Of a stretch of 9,104 nucleotides of DNA, positions 1 through 6,719 are shown piece after piece. The DNA lies in contig JAUUYJ010000087.1 in the NCBI GenBank assembly GCA_030588275.1, forward strand, positions 1 through 9,104. Reading direction: 5' to 3'. Within the stretch, counting starts at the first letter, position 1. The number at the start of each line of letters is the position of its first letter. The notes beneath the pieces are model-generated. The model was not told the origin of the DNA. It saw nothing but the letters and a program-made list of their open reading frames with translations, and did no database searches. Origin of the DNA: Candidatus Zixiibacteriota bacterium. Lineage in GTDB: Bacteria; Zixibacteria; MSB-5A5; GN15; JAAZOE01. Both the position numbers and the translations under genes were made by a program.

Positions 1-61
<61 letters not shown>

Positions 62-84
62 TATTTTTTATGCCTAAAATTAGC

Positions 85-178
85 TGTCCGCAGTTCTCCC
101 TAAAGGGATTTCGTTTATTCTCATTCTTTCGAATTTGAAACTCTTCTAATTCTGCGGGGTGGCATTTTTTTTATGCCT
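85..178 (+). repeat. tRNA-Phe T-arm/3' end copy with 51-nt insert in the T-loop
   Basis: Positions 85-96 repeat tRNA-Phe 33-44 (TGTCCGCAGTTC). Positions 148-164 repeat 45-61 (AATTCTGCGGGGTGGCA), and the flank that follows (T-run then ATGCCT, to 178) repeats 62-75. Between the halves, 97-147 is a 51-nt insert placed exactly in the T-loop after TTC. The insert opens with a hairpin TCCC-TAAA-GGGA (97-108). There is no 5' acceptor or anticodon part, so this is not a functional tRNA. The same arrangement occurs behind tRNA-Thr. It could be a structured RNA tail, a remnant of element insertion, or a duplicated tRNA end. Confidence 0.85.
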
Positions 179-211
179 CTCAAACATTTGAAATAATATA
201 CTTTGATTAGC

Positions 212-229
212 TTTTCTGAACTCAGAAAA
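212..229. repeat. Perfect 8-bp inverted repeat upstream of the tRNA-Thr promoter
   Basis: TTTTCTGA (212-219) and TCAGAAAA (222-229) are perfect inverted repeats separated by AC. The dyad ends 5 bp before the -35 box of the tRNA-Thr promoter. It could end transcription from the tRNA-Phe side, or act as a protein site or AT-rich upstream element. No clear T-run follows on either strand, so the terminator reading is weak. Confidence 0.5.
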
Positions 230-234
230 ACCGC

Positions 235-263
235 TTGACACCAATACAGGTCGGGCCGATATT
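235..263 (+). promoter_or_regulatory. Sigma-70-type promoter of tRNA-Thr
   Basis: A perfect -35 box TTGACA (235-240) is followed by a 17-bp spacer and GATATT (258-263), which matches four of six -10 bases. Transcription would begin near 270, a few bases before the mature tRNA-Thr 5' end at 276. This fits an independently transcribed tRNA with a very short 5' leader. Confidence 0.65.
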
Positions 264-275
264 CTAATCTCTTAA

Positions 276-348
<73 letters not shown>

Positions 349-477
349 CTGAATGATTCCGTAGAAGCAATGATGTTTAACGATGCGGTTCCCCCGCTCC
401 ATGCCCTACGGTATTTCGGGGATTTCGCCGTACTCGTCTCGACAGACTCGTCCGGTCTCCGATTCCGCTCGGTGGCT
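349..477 (+). repeat. tRNA-Thr tail repeat, unit A (split T-arm copy)
   Basis: The unit starts right after tRNA-Thr. A linker contains GATTCCG (355-361) and ATGTTTAACGA. Then comes TGCGGTTC (384-391), the 5' half of the tRNA-Thr T-arm. A 69-nt insert (392-460) follows, and then GATTCCGCTCGGTGGCT (461-477), the 3' half of the T-arm plus acceptor strand with one change (A to T). The insert holds a GTCT-CGAC-AGAC hairpin (436-447). The copied 3' ends lie 129 bp apart. The outermost T-stem pair is mismatched here (T/T), although it pairs in the tRNA and in unit B. Confidence 0.9.
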
Positions 478-622
478 AAAAGTGATTCCGTAGTAATAAT
501 AATGTTTAACGAAGCGGTTCCCCCCTAAAGGGGATACGATCCCGCTCAGGATAAATCCCTCGGGGATTTCGGCTTACCTCGTCCTACAGGACTTGGCCTG
601 CCTCCGATTCCGCTCGGTGGCT
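478..622 (+). repeat. tRNA-Thr tail repeat, unit B (split T-arm copy)
   Basis: This second tandem unit is 145 bp long and clearly homologous to unit A over its linker (GATTCCGTAG, ATGTTTAACGA) and its 3' part. The T-arm 5' half is AGCGGTTC (513-520). The insert is 85 nt (521-605), and the 3' half with acceptor strand is GATTCCGCTCGGTGGCT (606-622). The insert holds three hairpins: CCCC-TAAA-GGGG (522-533), AAATCCC-TCG-GGGATTT (553-569) and GTCC-TACA-GGAC (581-592). The T-stem AGCGG/CCGCT pairs fully, with its outer pair swapped relative to the tRNA. The length difference from unit A lies inside the insert. Confidence 0.9.
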
Positions 623-701
623 AAATATGTAGCGCTCACCTGTATTCAACTGAACAGATGGAATTATTATTCTGATTACATGACCTATGCTACAATAAAT
701 T

Positions 702-735
702 AAAAAAGCCCTCGTCAGATCGACGAAGGCTTTTC
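702..735. terminator. Bidirectional rho-independent terminator
   Basis: The stem is AAAAGCC-C-TCGTC / GACGA-A-GGCTTTT with one internal mismatch and loop AGATC (717-721). On the plus strand it is followed by TTTTCTT and would end the tRNA-Thr tail transcript. On the minus strand it is followed by six T and lies 35 bp past the stop of the convergent gene ending at 770. The convergent layout explains the symmetry. Confidence 0.85.
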
Positions 736-769
736 TTATCAGGGGTCATACTACCTGAGTCATAAAGGT

Positions 770-1954
770 TTATTTCTCTGGCAGGCAGGGCCGGGGACCA
801 TCCTTAAAAATAAAATTGATTAGGTAAACAGCGTCGCCAACATTGACCCAGCCATCGGCGTTGATGTCGCCACATTGGAATTCTCCGCCCCCTTCACAGG
901 CATCTCCGATTTCGTTTCCATTGGTGTCTTCCTGGCTAGCGTTAGGAAGGAGGGGGCAGTTATCACAGGTATTTCCGACACCGTCGCCATCAGAATCCAA
1001 CTGATTGCTATTGGCATTTTCAGGACAGTTGTCACAAAGATCGCCAAATCCATCTGTATCGGTGTCAGTCTGGCTGAAATTACCAACGTCGGGACAGTTG
1101 TCGCACAGGTCTCCGATACCATCAAAGTCGCTATCAAGTTGGTCCGGGTTGGAAACAGCTAAACAATTGTCGCACTGATCTCCCGCTCCATCGCCATCAC
1201 TGTCGGTTTGATCAGCGTTGGCGTCCGTCGGGCAATTGTCGCACTCGTCTCCAAGTCCGTCATCGTCGCTGTCAATCTGTGAGGGGTTTGAGGTTCCGAC
1301 GCAATTATCTGTATAATCGCAGACACCATCATCATCATCGTCTAAACTACAAGAGATAACCGGAAAGCAAAAGGGGCCATTGAACTCGGGAACAGCCGAT
1401 TGTGATTGCCCATGATAAGAGGTGTTGGTAGAAGGAGGCATCCAGGCAGTATCCAGGCAAAGAGTAAACACTTCCCCGGGAGGAATGTCGTCAATGGTAA
1501 AATGAAGAGTAAATTGATGGGCCAGAGGGCCGGCGGCCATGCCCGGATTGCCAAAAGAGACACCGTAGCACGTGACGCTATCAGGGGAGATACCCTGGTC
1601 GATTTCAGGTTCATACAGATTGGTCCCCACAATCAAATCCCAGTTGATATCGGCGCGGCTGCCTGGCACAACAGTCATTATTCGAGGTGGATTGCCAAGA
1701 CCGTCTGGCTGATCGTCCCATGTCCACGTGAGAGGGTCGCTTGAAGAAACGATAAACCCTGCCGACCAGCCGTCAATCTCAAAATCGTTTTCCATTAGAA
1801 TTGTTATCTGTACCGGAACTCCAGCCAGAATGGTGTCGCCATTAGTTGGTGAATCGACTCCGATTGCCAAAATGTTGGCGGCCCAAGCTGACCCGCCAGA
1901 CATGATCAATAACGCTGTGAAGATAATAAACAGGGGGGATCTAAAGCGGTTCAT
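770..1954 (-). CDS. Secreted TSP3-repeat protein with C-terminal dockerin-like EF-hand
   Basis: This 394-residue protein has a signal peptide (hydrophobic residues 8-19, then Ala-rich SAWAAN near 22-27), so it is exported. Residues about 27-203 form an unrecognised, probably beta-sandwich domain. Residues 208-342 are six thrombospondin type 3 repeats of exactly 23 residues, pattern DxDxDGxGDxCDNCPxxxNxxQ, with a partial seventh to about 355. These are Ca2+-binding Asp loops with paired Cys. Residues 361-390 carry GDINADGWVNVGDAVYLI, a dockerin/EF-hand-like calcium loop and helix, with flanking Cys361 and Cys390. Only one such motif is present, whereas true dockerins have two. The start is supported by a strong ribosome binding site (AAGGAGG, 7 nt from ATG). 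Family knowledge suggests a cell-surface or extracellular structural or adhesive role. No enzyme domain is seen and the exact function is unknown. Confidence 0.9.
   Translation of the reverse strand: MNRFRSPLFIIFTALLIMSGGSAWAANILAIGVDSPTNGDTILAGVPVQITILMENDFEIDGWSAGFIVSSSDPLTWTWDDQPDGLGNPPRIMTVVPGSRADINWDLIVGTNLYEPEIDQGISPDSVTCYGVSFGNPGMAAGPLAHQFTLHFTIDDIPPGEVFTLCLDTAWMPPSTNTSYHGQSQSAVPEFNGPFCFPVISCSLDDDDDGVCDYTDNCVGTSNPSQIDSDDDGLGDECDNCPTDANADQTDSDGDGAGDQCDNCLAVSNPDQLDSDFDGIGDLCDNCPDVGNFSQTDTDTDGFGDLCDNCPENANSNQLDSDGDGVGNTCDNCPLLPNASQEDTNGNEIGDACEGGGEFQCGDINADGWVNVGDAVYLINFIFKDGPRPCLPEK
890..1333 (-). repeat. Tandem 69-bp coding repeats (TSP3)
   Basis: Six in-frame units of 23 codons plus a partial seventh encode the TSP3 array (residues 208-355). 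The most conserved part of each unit encodes GDxCDNC. Third-position differences between units suggest an old array kept by selection rather than a recent expansion. The last partial unit is degenerate (DTNGNEIGDAC). Confidence 0.85.
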
Positions 1955-1990
1955 GGTTACTCCTCCTTACACATGTTTGCTCAATATGGT

Positions 1991-2008
1991 GTAGATAATA
2001 TAATCTAC
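1991..2008. promoter_or_regulatory. Inverted repeat upstream of the TSP3 gene
   Basis: GTAGAT and ATCTAC are perfect 6-bp arms around AATATA, in the 5' region of the minus-strand gene starting at 1954. The centre is TATATT-like on the minus strand and might overlap a -10 box. No convincing -35 was found at the right spacing, so this is only an operator candidate. Confidence 0.3.
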
Positions 2009-2073
2009 AAAAAAATTCTTATTTGCAAAGCAGTATTATGTCTCTGGCTCATTTTCTTTATCGCACCAATTAT

Positions 2074-2160
2074 TTGCCAGACAATAGATAGACCATCTAA
2101 TTGAGGAAAAAATACAGATTATTGTTCAAACCGCGAAGATTTTAGGAGCGGTTTATTTTG
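2074..2160 (+). other. Orphan promoter-like pair followed by a terminator-like hairpin
   Basis: This lies in the 377-bp divergent gap (1955-2331), which has no gene. TTGCCA (2074-2079), a 16-bp spacer and TCTAAT (2096-2101) resemble a promoter on the plus strand. About 27 bp further on, AAACCGC (2128-2134) pairs with GCGGTTT (2148-2154) across a 13-nt loop, followed by ATTTTG. It may be an upstream promoter with an attenuator-like hairpin for the GTPase gene, a tiny transcript, or chance. The rest of the gap is AT-rich with no further feature seen before the promoter at 2251. Confidence 0.25.
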
Positions 2161-2250
2161 TTAAAATGGCTCCATATTTCTTTGCACTTTTTGCTCATTG
2201 GTTCCGTCTGATAAATAATTATGATAATCAAAACTCTGCTCCGAAATAGT

Positions 2251-2279
2251 TTGACAAAAAGGTCGATTCTCCTTATTTT
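2251..2279 (+). promoter_or_regulatory. Sigma-70-type promoter of the EF-G-like gene
   Basis: TTGACA (2251-2256), a 17-bp spacer and TATTTT (2274-2279) form a good promoter. The predicted start near 2286 leaves a leader of about 45 nt with a strong ribosome binding site. Confidence 0.7.
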
Positions 2280-2331
2280 TGGCGACTACATTTGTTGTGT
2301 AAGCCTGAATGATGAGGAGGATTAGCCAACG

Positions 2332-4410
2332 ATGGCCGCTACTACAGATTTAATTCGAAATATAGGTTTGATAGGACAAAGGGGTGCGGGGAAGACAACT
2401 CTTGCCGAGGCCATGGCTTTCTCTGCCGGGCTGACCAATCGCCTGGGCAATGTCACCGACGGTACGACCGTTTCTGATTTTACCGATGAAGAAAAATCAC
2501 GCCAAACATCACTTAATTTATCCCTTATAAGTTGTCCCTGGAATAAGCATAAAATAAACGTTATAGATATGCCGGGCCATATGGATTTTGTTGGCGAAGT
2601 TCTATCCGGGTTGGCGGTGGCTGACGTGGCTGGAATGGTTATAAACGCCGGAAGTGGTGTCGAGGTTGGTACTCTGCAATATTTCCATCATGTGGAAGTG
2701 ATGAAGAAGGCTCTCTTTTTTGTCGTCAATCGGCTGGATAAAGAAAATACAGATTTCAAAACCAACGTAACGGCCATTCAGGATGCCTTTGGGAATAAGG
2801 CGATTCCGGTAAATCTGCCGATCGGCAAAGGTGAAGCGATTTCGGGAATCATTGATATTGTCCAGATGAAAGCGATCACGTTTAATGACAATGGTAAACA
2901 GACTCTGGGAGATATTCCTGCCGATCTCTTAGGCGAGGCGGAGTCAGCCCGAGAGAAACTAACCGAGGTTATCGCCGAATCAAACGATAAGCTTCTGGAA
3001 AAATTCTTCGAAGCTGGTGAGTTGACCAGCGAGGAATTCAACGGTGGCTTCAAGAGCGGTATCGCGTCAGGAAAAATTTGGCCAGTTTTTATATCGGTCG
3101 CTTCTTCAAATATAGGTGCCTCCAGTCTGCTTGACGCAATCGTAAGTTATTTTCCATCACCCGCCGATGTGCCGGCCTTGATGGCCAAACCGGATGGCTC
3201 TGATGATGAGATCGAAGTTGCCTGTTCCTCCGATGATCCGACTTCCGCTTATGTCTTCAAAACCGTTTCTGAGCAACATGTTGGAGATATGTCATTGGTT
3301 CGGGTGTTTTCTGGAAAATTAAATTCCGGTCTGGATTTGGTCAATGTTCAAAAAGGTTCTGAGCGGATTGGCCAGATGTATATTGTCAATGGTAAAGATC
3401 GCTCGGAGACAGACGAGGTTAACTCCGGTGATCTGGCCGCATTGGTGAAATTGAAAGATACGCATACCGGAAACTCTCTGTGTCTCAAAGCACGCCAGTT
3501 AATATTGCCAGAACCAGATTATCCTGAACCGGTTATGGATTTGGCGATTCGTCCCAAGACTAAAGGGGATGATGAGAAGATGGGGCTTGGCTTGGTCAAA
3601 CTGGGCGAGTCTGATCCGACTTTCAAAGTTGTCCATGATGCTGCCCTGAGGCAGACGCTTCTTTTTGGTCAGGGTGATACGCAGATTAACCTGTTGGTCG
3701 AAAAACTGAAAAATCGATTCGGTGTTGAGGTCGATCTGGATCGTCCTCGCATTCCTTACCGTGAAACTGTTAAAGGAAAAGTTGAGGCTCAGGGGAAGTA
3801 CAAGAAGCAATCGGGCGGACGTGGTCAGTATGGCGATTGCTCTTTACGGGTCGAGCCAAAAGAACGGGGTGGTGGATTCGAGTTTGCTGATGAGATCAAA
3901 GGTGGTGTGATCCCCGGCAAATTTGTTCCTTCTGTTGAAAAAGGTGTGATAGAGGCGATGGTCGAAGGGCTTCTGTGTGGTGCTCCGGTGGTCGATACCA
4001 AAGTAACTGTCTATTTTGGATCCTACCATGATGTTGATTCCTCTGATAACGCTTTTAAGATGGCAGGATCGATGGGTTTCAAGAGTGCCTATCCACAATG
4101 CAAACCGATCATTCTGGAACCGATCTACAATATCACAGTTTTTGTGCCGGACGATTATACCGGCGATGTGATGGGTGACATCTCCTCACGCCGTGGAAAG
4201 ATTATGGGTATGGACCCGATGGGTAAGATGCAAAGGGTTCGGGCAACGGTACCACAATCGGAACTGTACAAGTATTCGGTCGATTTGCGCTCCTTTACTC
4301 AGGGTCAGGGAGTCTATTCGCGTGAATTCTCGCATTATGAAGAAGTTCCGGGGGATGTATCGAAGAAATTACAGGAGGCTTACCTGGCCTCGAAACAGCA
4401 GGATTCATAA
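2332..4410 (+). CDS. EF-G-like translational GTPase (FusA2/EF-G2 subfamily)
   Basis: This 692-residue protein has the five-domain EF-G layout. The G domain shows P-loop GQRGAGKT (15-22), DMPGH (79-83, catalytic His83 kept), NRLD (133-136) and SVASS (255-259). Domain II spans about 302-385, III about 398-470, IV about 475-590 (QSGGRGQYGD and the tip loop SYHDVDSSD with His566), and V about 590-675 (EPIYNITVFVPDDYTGDVMGD). Switch I reads EKSRQTSL where canonical EF-G has EKERGITI, so the Mg-coordinating Thr is replaced by Ser60. This is as in EF-G-like paralogs such as mycobacterial FusA2, and marks it as the accessory EF-G rather than the housekeeping copy. The family binds GTP and the ribosome; the exact role of the paralog is unsettled. 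GAGGAGG at 2314-2320, 11 nt before ATG, supports the start. It has its own promoter and is not in an operon. Confidence 0.93.
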   Translation: MAATTDLIRNIGLIGQRGAGKTTLAEAMAFSAGLTNRLGNVTDGTTVSDFTDEEKSRQTSLNLSLISCPWNKHKINVIDMPGHMDFVGEVLSGLAVADVAGMVINAGSGVEVGTLQYFHHVEVMKKALFFVVNRLDKENTDFKTNVTAIQDAFGNKAIPVNLPIGKGEAISGIIDIVQMKAITFNDNGKQTLGDIPADLLGEAESAREKLTEVIAESNDKLLEKFFEAGELTSEEFNGGFKSGIASGKIWPVFISVASSNIGASSLLDAIVSYFPSPADVPALMAKPDGSDDEIEVACSSDDPTSAYVFKTVSEQHVGDMSLVRVFSGKLNSGLDLVNVQKGSERIGQMYIVNGKDRSETDEVNSGDLAALVKLKDTHTGNSLCLKARQLILPEPDYPEPVMDLAIRPKTKGDDEKMGLGLVKLGESDPTFKVVHDAALRQTLLFGQGDTQINLLVEKLKNRFGVEVDLDRPRIPYRETVKGKVEAQGKYKKQSGGRGQYGDCSLRVEPKERGGGFEFADEIKGGVIPGKFVPSVEKGVIEAMVEGLLCGAPVVDTKVTVYFGSYHDVDSSDNAFKMAGSMGFKSAYPQCKPIILEPIYNITVFVPDDYTGDVMGDISSRRGKIMGMDPMGKMQRVRATVPQSELYKYSVDLRSFTQGQGVYSREFSHYEEVPGDVSKKLQEAYLASKQQDS

Positions 4411-4431
4411 GCGATGGTTTTTTATTAGCCT

Positions 4432-4452
4432 CGACTGAAAATTTCTGAGTCG
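4432..4452 (+). terminator. Weak stem-loop after the EF-G-like gene
   Basis: CGACT (4432-4436) pairs with AGTCG (4448-4452) 21 bp past the stop codon. The stem is only 5 bp and the following sequence is T-rich (GTTCTGTTTGTCTC) rather than a clean T-run, so termination may be partial. Confidence 0.25.
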
Positions 4453-4475
4453 GTTCTGTTTGTCTCTGTTTTGGG

Positions 4476-4520
4476 TTGACAAGGTTCGGTTCGGTCGGCT
4501 AATTGTGAAACTAATATAAT
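4476..4520 (+). promoter_or_regulatory. Possible promoter region of the beta-barrel gene
   Basis: A perfect TTGACA (4476-4481) and a perfect TATAAT (4515-4520) both occur, but they are 33 bp apart, too far to work together. TATAAT may be a -10 box with a poor -35 (near 4492). Alternatively TTGACA may pair with CTAATT (4499-4504). TTCCGG occurs twice in direct orientation just downstream (4520-4525 and 4534-4539). Confidence 0.4.
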
Positions 4521-4571
4521 TCCGGATTTGATGTTCCGGTTTAATGAGAGAGGATTTTAGAGGATATGGCT

Positions 4572-5219
4572 ATGAAGCGGTTATTTCCGATACTGTTGGC
4601 GGTTATATTATTTTCGCTGTCAGCCCCGACATTTGCTCAATATGAAGAAGATTCGTTTATTGAGGCATTTATTGGCCCAAACTTCACATTACCGACGGGG
4701 CATCTTAAAAACGATCTGGTACCGGATAGCTTGAATGCCACCTCAGGGATCGGGTTTGATGCCGGAGTTGGTTATTATTACAAATCCAATCTGGTCATTG
4801 GCGGATATTTCCGCTTTTTGCATATGGGAGTTGAAGAGCTTGATATGTCGCATCGGATCTATTCGGCCGGTCTTTATGGCAAATTCTTTTTTGCCGATAT
4901 TGCCGAAGGTTCGGGCTCTCCCTATATAAGATTCTCAGGTGGATTGAATTTTGATAAATTCGTTACCGAAGTTGTTGATGGTAGCATTCTCAGATACCGG
5001 GAACTTTCTTATTCTCCGACTCCGGCAGTTGAGTTTTCACTTGGGTATCATCTGAAGACTACCGATGCCGGTGCGATTTATATCGAAGCGGCCTATGGGT
5101 ACGATTTTTCTGATGGTGTAACTGGTGAGTTCAAAAGTCAGAAATCAATTTGGGGAGCGAACAATCAGGTGGTCGTTCTTCGGGCCGGTGTCCTGTTTAA
5201 TATTGGACCCAAAGAGTAA
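4572..5219 (+). CDS. Probable outer-membrane beta-barrel protein
   Basis: This exported protein of about 215 residues has a signal peptide MKRLFPILLAVILFSLSA ending near TFAQ. The mature part has alternating hydrophobic and polar strands rich in Gly and aromatics (GFDAGVGYYY, NLVIGGYFRFL, YSAGLYGKFFFA, SPYIRFSGGLNF, PAVEFSLGYHL, AIYIEAAYGYDF). It ends in a strand-like VVVLRAGVLFNIGPKE, as expected for a small eight-stranded barrel of the OmpX/OmpW or OMP_b-brl type. No enzymatic motif is seen. The ATG at 4572 is preferred because AGAGG (4559-4563) lies 8 nt before it. The in-frame ATG at 4566 would leave only 2 nt to that site and gives a 217-residue form. A strong terminator follows directly, so it is probably monocistronic. 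Its ligand and function are unknown. Confidence 0.8.
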   Translation: MKRLFPILLAVILFSLSAPTFAQYEEDSFIEAFIGPNFTLPTGHLKNDLVPDSLNATSGIGFDAGVGYYYKSNLVIGGYFRFLHMGVEELDMSHRIYSAGLYGKFFFADIAEGSGSPYIRFSGGLNFDKFVTEVVDGSILRYRELSYSPTPAVEFSLGYHLKTTDAGAIYIEAAYGYDFSDGVTGEFKSQKSIWGANNQVVVLRAGVLFNIGPKE

Positions 5220-5241
5220 TAACAAAATTGTTATCAAATCC

Positions 5242-5279
5242 AAGCCTTCTCTCATCGGACGAGGGAGGGCTTTTTTTTT
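5242..5279 (+). terminator. Rho-independent terminator of the beta-barrel gene
   Basis: A 12-bp stem (5242-5253 with 5261-5272, two G-U wobbles) closes a 7-nt loop ATCGGAC and runs into nine T (5271-5279). It begins 22 bp after the stop codon. A small inverted repeat ATAACA/TGTTAT (5219-5234) sits between stop and stem. Confidence 0.92.
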
Positions 5280-5293
5280 AGGAAAGAATTTTA

Positions 5294-5299
5294 TATATT
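5294..5299 (+). promoter_or_regulatory. Possible -10 box giving a leaderless response-regulator mRNA
   Basis: TATATT (5294-5299) lies between the upstream terminator and the ATG at 5307. A start 7-8 bp downstream would fall at or next to the ATG. The matching -35 window (5271-5276) is only TTTTTT. No ribosome binding site is within range, since AGGAAAG at 5280-5286 is 20 nt away. Confidence 0.35.
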
Positions 5300-5306
5300 A
5301 AAAACG

Positions 5307-6647
5307 ATGCCTAAAATTTTAATCGTTGATGATGAAGCGGTCCAAAGGGAGATGCTGGCCGGGTTCCTGAAAAAGCAGGGATATGAAACTCGCGTGGCTT
5401 CAAGTGGCAAAGAAGGATTGGATATCTACGGCCGATTTTTTGCCCCTCTGGTAATAACCGATATGAAAATGCCGGAGATGGATGGGATGGAACTCTTAAC
5501 CGGTCTTCGTGAGATTAATCCTTTTATTCAAGTAATCATGCTAACGGCCTACGGGACAGTTCAAACCGCTGTCGAAACAATGCGTCGGGGAGCCTTTGGG
5601 TATCTTACCAAGCCGATCAATCTCGATGAACTGTTGGTAAATCTAAAAAAGGCATCGGAACAAAACCGGCTTGTAGTCGAAAATGATTATTTGCAACGGA
5701 AGATCAATGACCTGTCCGATATTCCGGAGATGGTTGGAGAATCAGATCAGATCTCTGAGATCAAATCGTTACTCTCCCGGATCGGCCCCTCAGACGTTTC
5801 GGTCTTGATTACCGGACCATCCGGAACCGGAAAAGGGTTGGCGGCTCAGGTGATTCATCGTCTCTCAGAGCGACGAGATAAGCGATTCGTGTCGATAAAT
5901 TGCGCCTCGCTTCCGGATACCCTTCTGGAGTCTGAGCTTTTTGGGCATGAGAAGGGAGCTTTTACCGGGGCAGATAAGAAACGGGCCGGCCGCTTTGAGT
6001 TGGCCGATGGCGGGACAATTTTCTTGGACGAGATCGGAGATATGCCGCTTGCGATGCAGGCCAAGTTGTTGCGCGTTCTGGAGGATGGGAGTTTTGAGCC
6101 ACTCGGATCTGAGAAAACAACCAAGGTTGATGTCAGAATTATATCGGCAACTAATCGAGATATTAAGAAGTTGATTGATGACGGGACTTTCCGGCAGGAT
6201 TTGAATTATCGAATCAATACCGTTACCGTTGATATGCCTCCTCTAAAACACCGAGGTGGTGATATTTTGCTTTTGGCTGAACAATTTCTGGCTAAAACAA
6301 TTGAAAAAATGAATAAAAAGATCGACGGTATTTCGGAGTCAGCCGCGGTTCGATTGGTTGCTTATGGTTGGCCTGGAAATGTTCGGGAGTTACAAAATGT
6401 AATCGAGCGGGCGGCCGTATTAACCGTTGACGATGTGATCGGTCCAGGCGATTTGCCCGGATTGGGGCCGGAGGTTGGCTCCGATCGACCGGTACGGAAG
6501 TTGAGTCTGATGGAGATTGAAAAGGAACATATAGATCAGATCTTGACGTTGGAAAAGGGGAATATGCAGAAGACTGCCGATATCCTCGGAATCCATCGAA
6601 ATACATTAAGACAAAAAATTAAGGATTATCAGATAAAATCGATATAA
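5307..6647 (+). CDS. NtrC-family sigma-54-dependent response regulator
   Basis: This 446-residue cytoplasmic transcription activator has the usual three domains. The receiver (1-120) has acidic D8/D9, phospho-acceptor D52 (ITDMKMPEMDG), T80 and K102. The AAA+ domain (about 142-370) has Walker A GPSGTGKG (170-177), the sigma-54-contacting GAFTGA loop (217-222), Walker B TIFLDE (237-242), arginines in FRQDLNYR (295-302) and sensor II WPGNVREL (355-362). A Fis-type helix-turn-helix lies at about 417-443 (QKTADILGIHRNTLRQKI). The intact GAFTGA predicts true sigma-54 activation. Walker A departs from the usual GESGTGKE at two positions, but the catalytic Lys176 is present. No sensor kinase lies in the window, so the signal is unknown. 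The start is fixed by family alignment (MPKILIVDDE) because no ribosome binding site is visible. The STAS gene follows 72 bp downstream. Confidence 0.96.
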   Translation: MPKILIVDDEAVQREMLAGFLKKQGYETRVASSGKEGLDIYGRFFAPLVITDMKMPEMDGMELLTGLREINPFIQVIMLTAYGTVQTAVETMRRGAFGYLTKPINLDELLVNLKKASEQNRLVVENDYLQRKINDLSDIPEMVGESDQISEIKSLLSRIGPSDVSVLITGPSGTGKGLAAQVIHRLSERRDKRFVSINCASLPDTLLESELFGHEKGAFTGADKKRAGRFELADGGTIFLDEIGDMPLAMQAKLLRVLEDGSFEPLGSEKTTKVDVRIISATNRDIKKLIDDGTFRQDLNYRINTVTVDMPPLKHRGGDILLLAEQFLAKTIEKMNKKIDGISESAAVRLVAYGWPGNVRELQNVIERAAVLTVDDVIGPGDLPGLGPEVGSDRPVRKLSLMEIEKEHIDQILTLEKGNMQKTADILGIHRNTLRQKIKDYQIKSI

Positions 6648-6719
6648 AATGAACCGTTGGGCCGATAAAGCCTTATAGAAAGAGTAAAGTTAAGGCGGCA
6701 AAATGGCGATTTTGAATAT

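Noticed and set aside
875..1162. Plus-strand open frame of 95 codons opposite the TSP3 repeats
   Set aside because: It is a shadow of the 69-bp coding repeats on the minus strand, which give a coherent secreted protein with a strong ribosome binding site.
4476..4520. Perfect TTGACA and TATAAT as a single promoter
   Set aside because: The two boxes are 33 bp apart, about twice the workable spacing, so they cannot form one sigma-70 promoter.
6694..6707. Sigma-54-like GG-N10-GC promoter before the STAS gene
   Set aside because: The GG/GC spacing is right, but most of the -24 and -12 consensus is missing and the predicted start would fall at the ATG at 6720. It is tempting only because of the neighbouring NtrC-type regulator.
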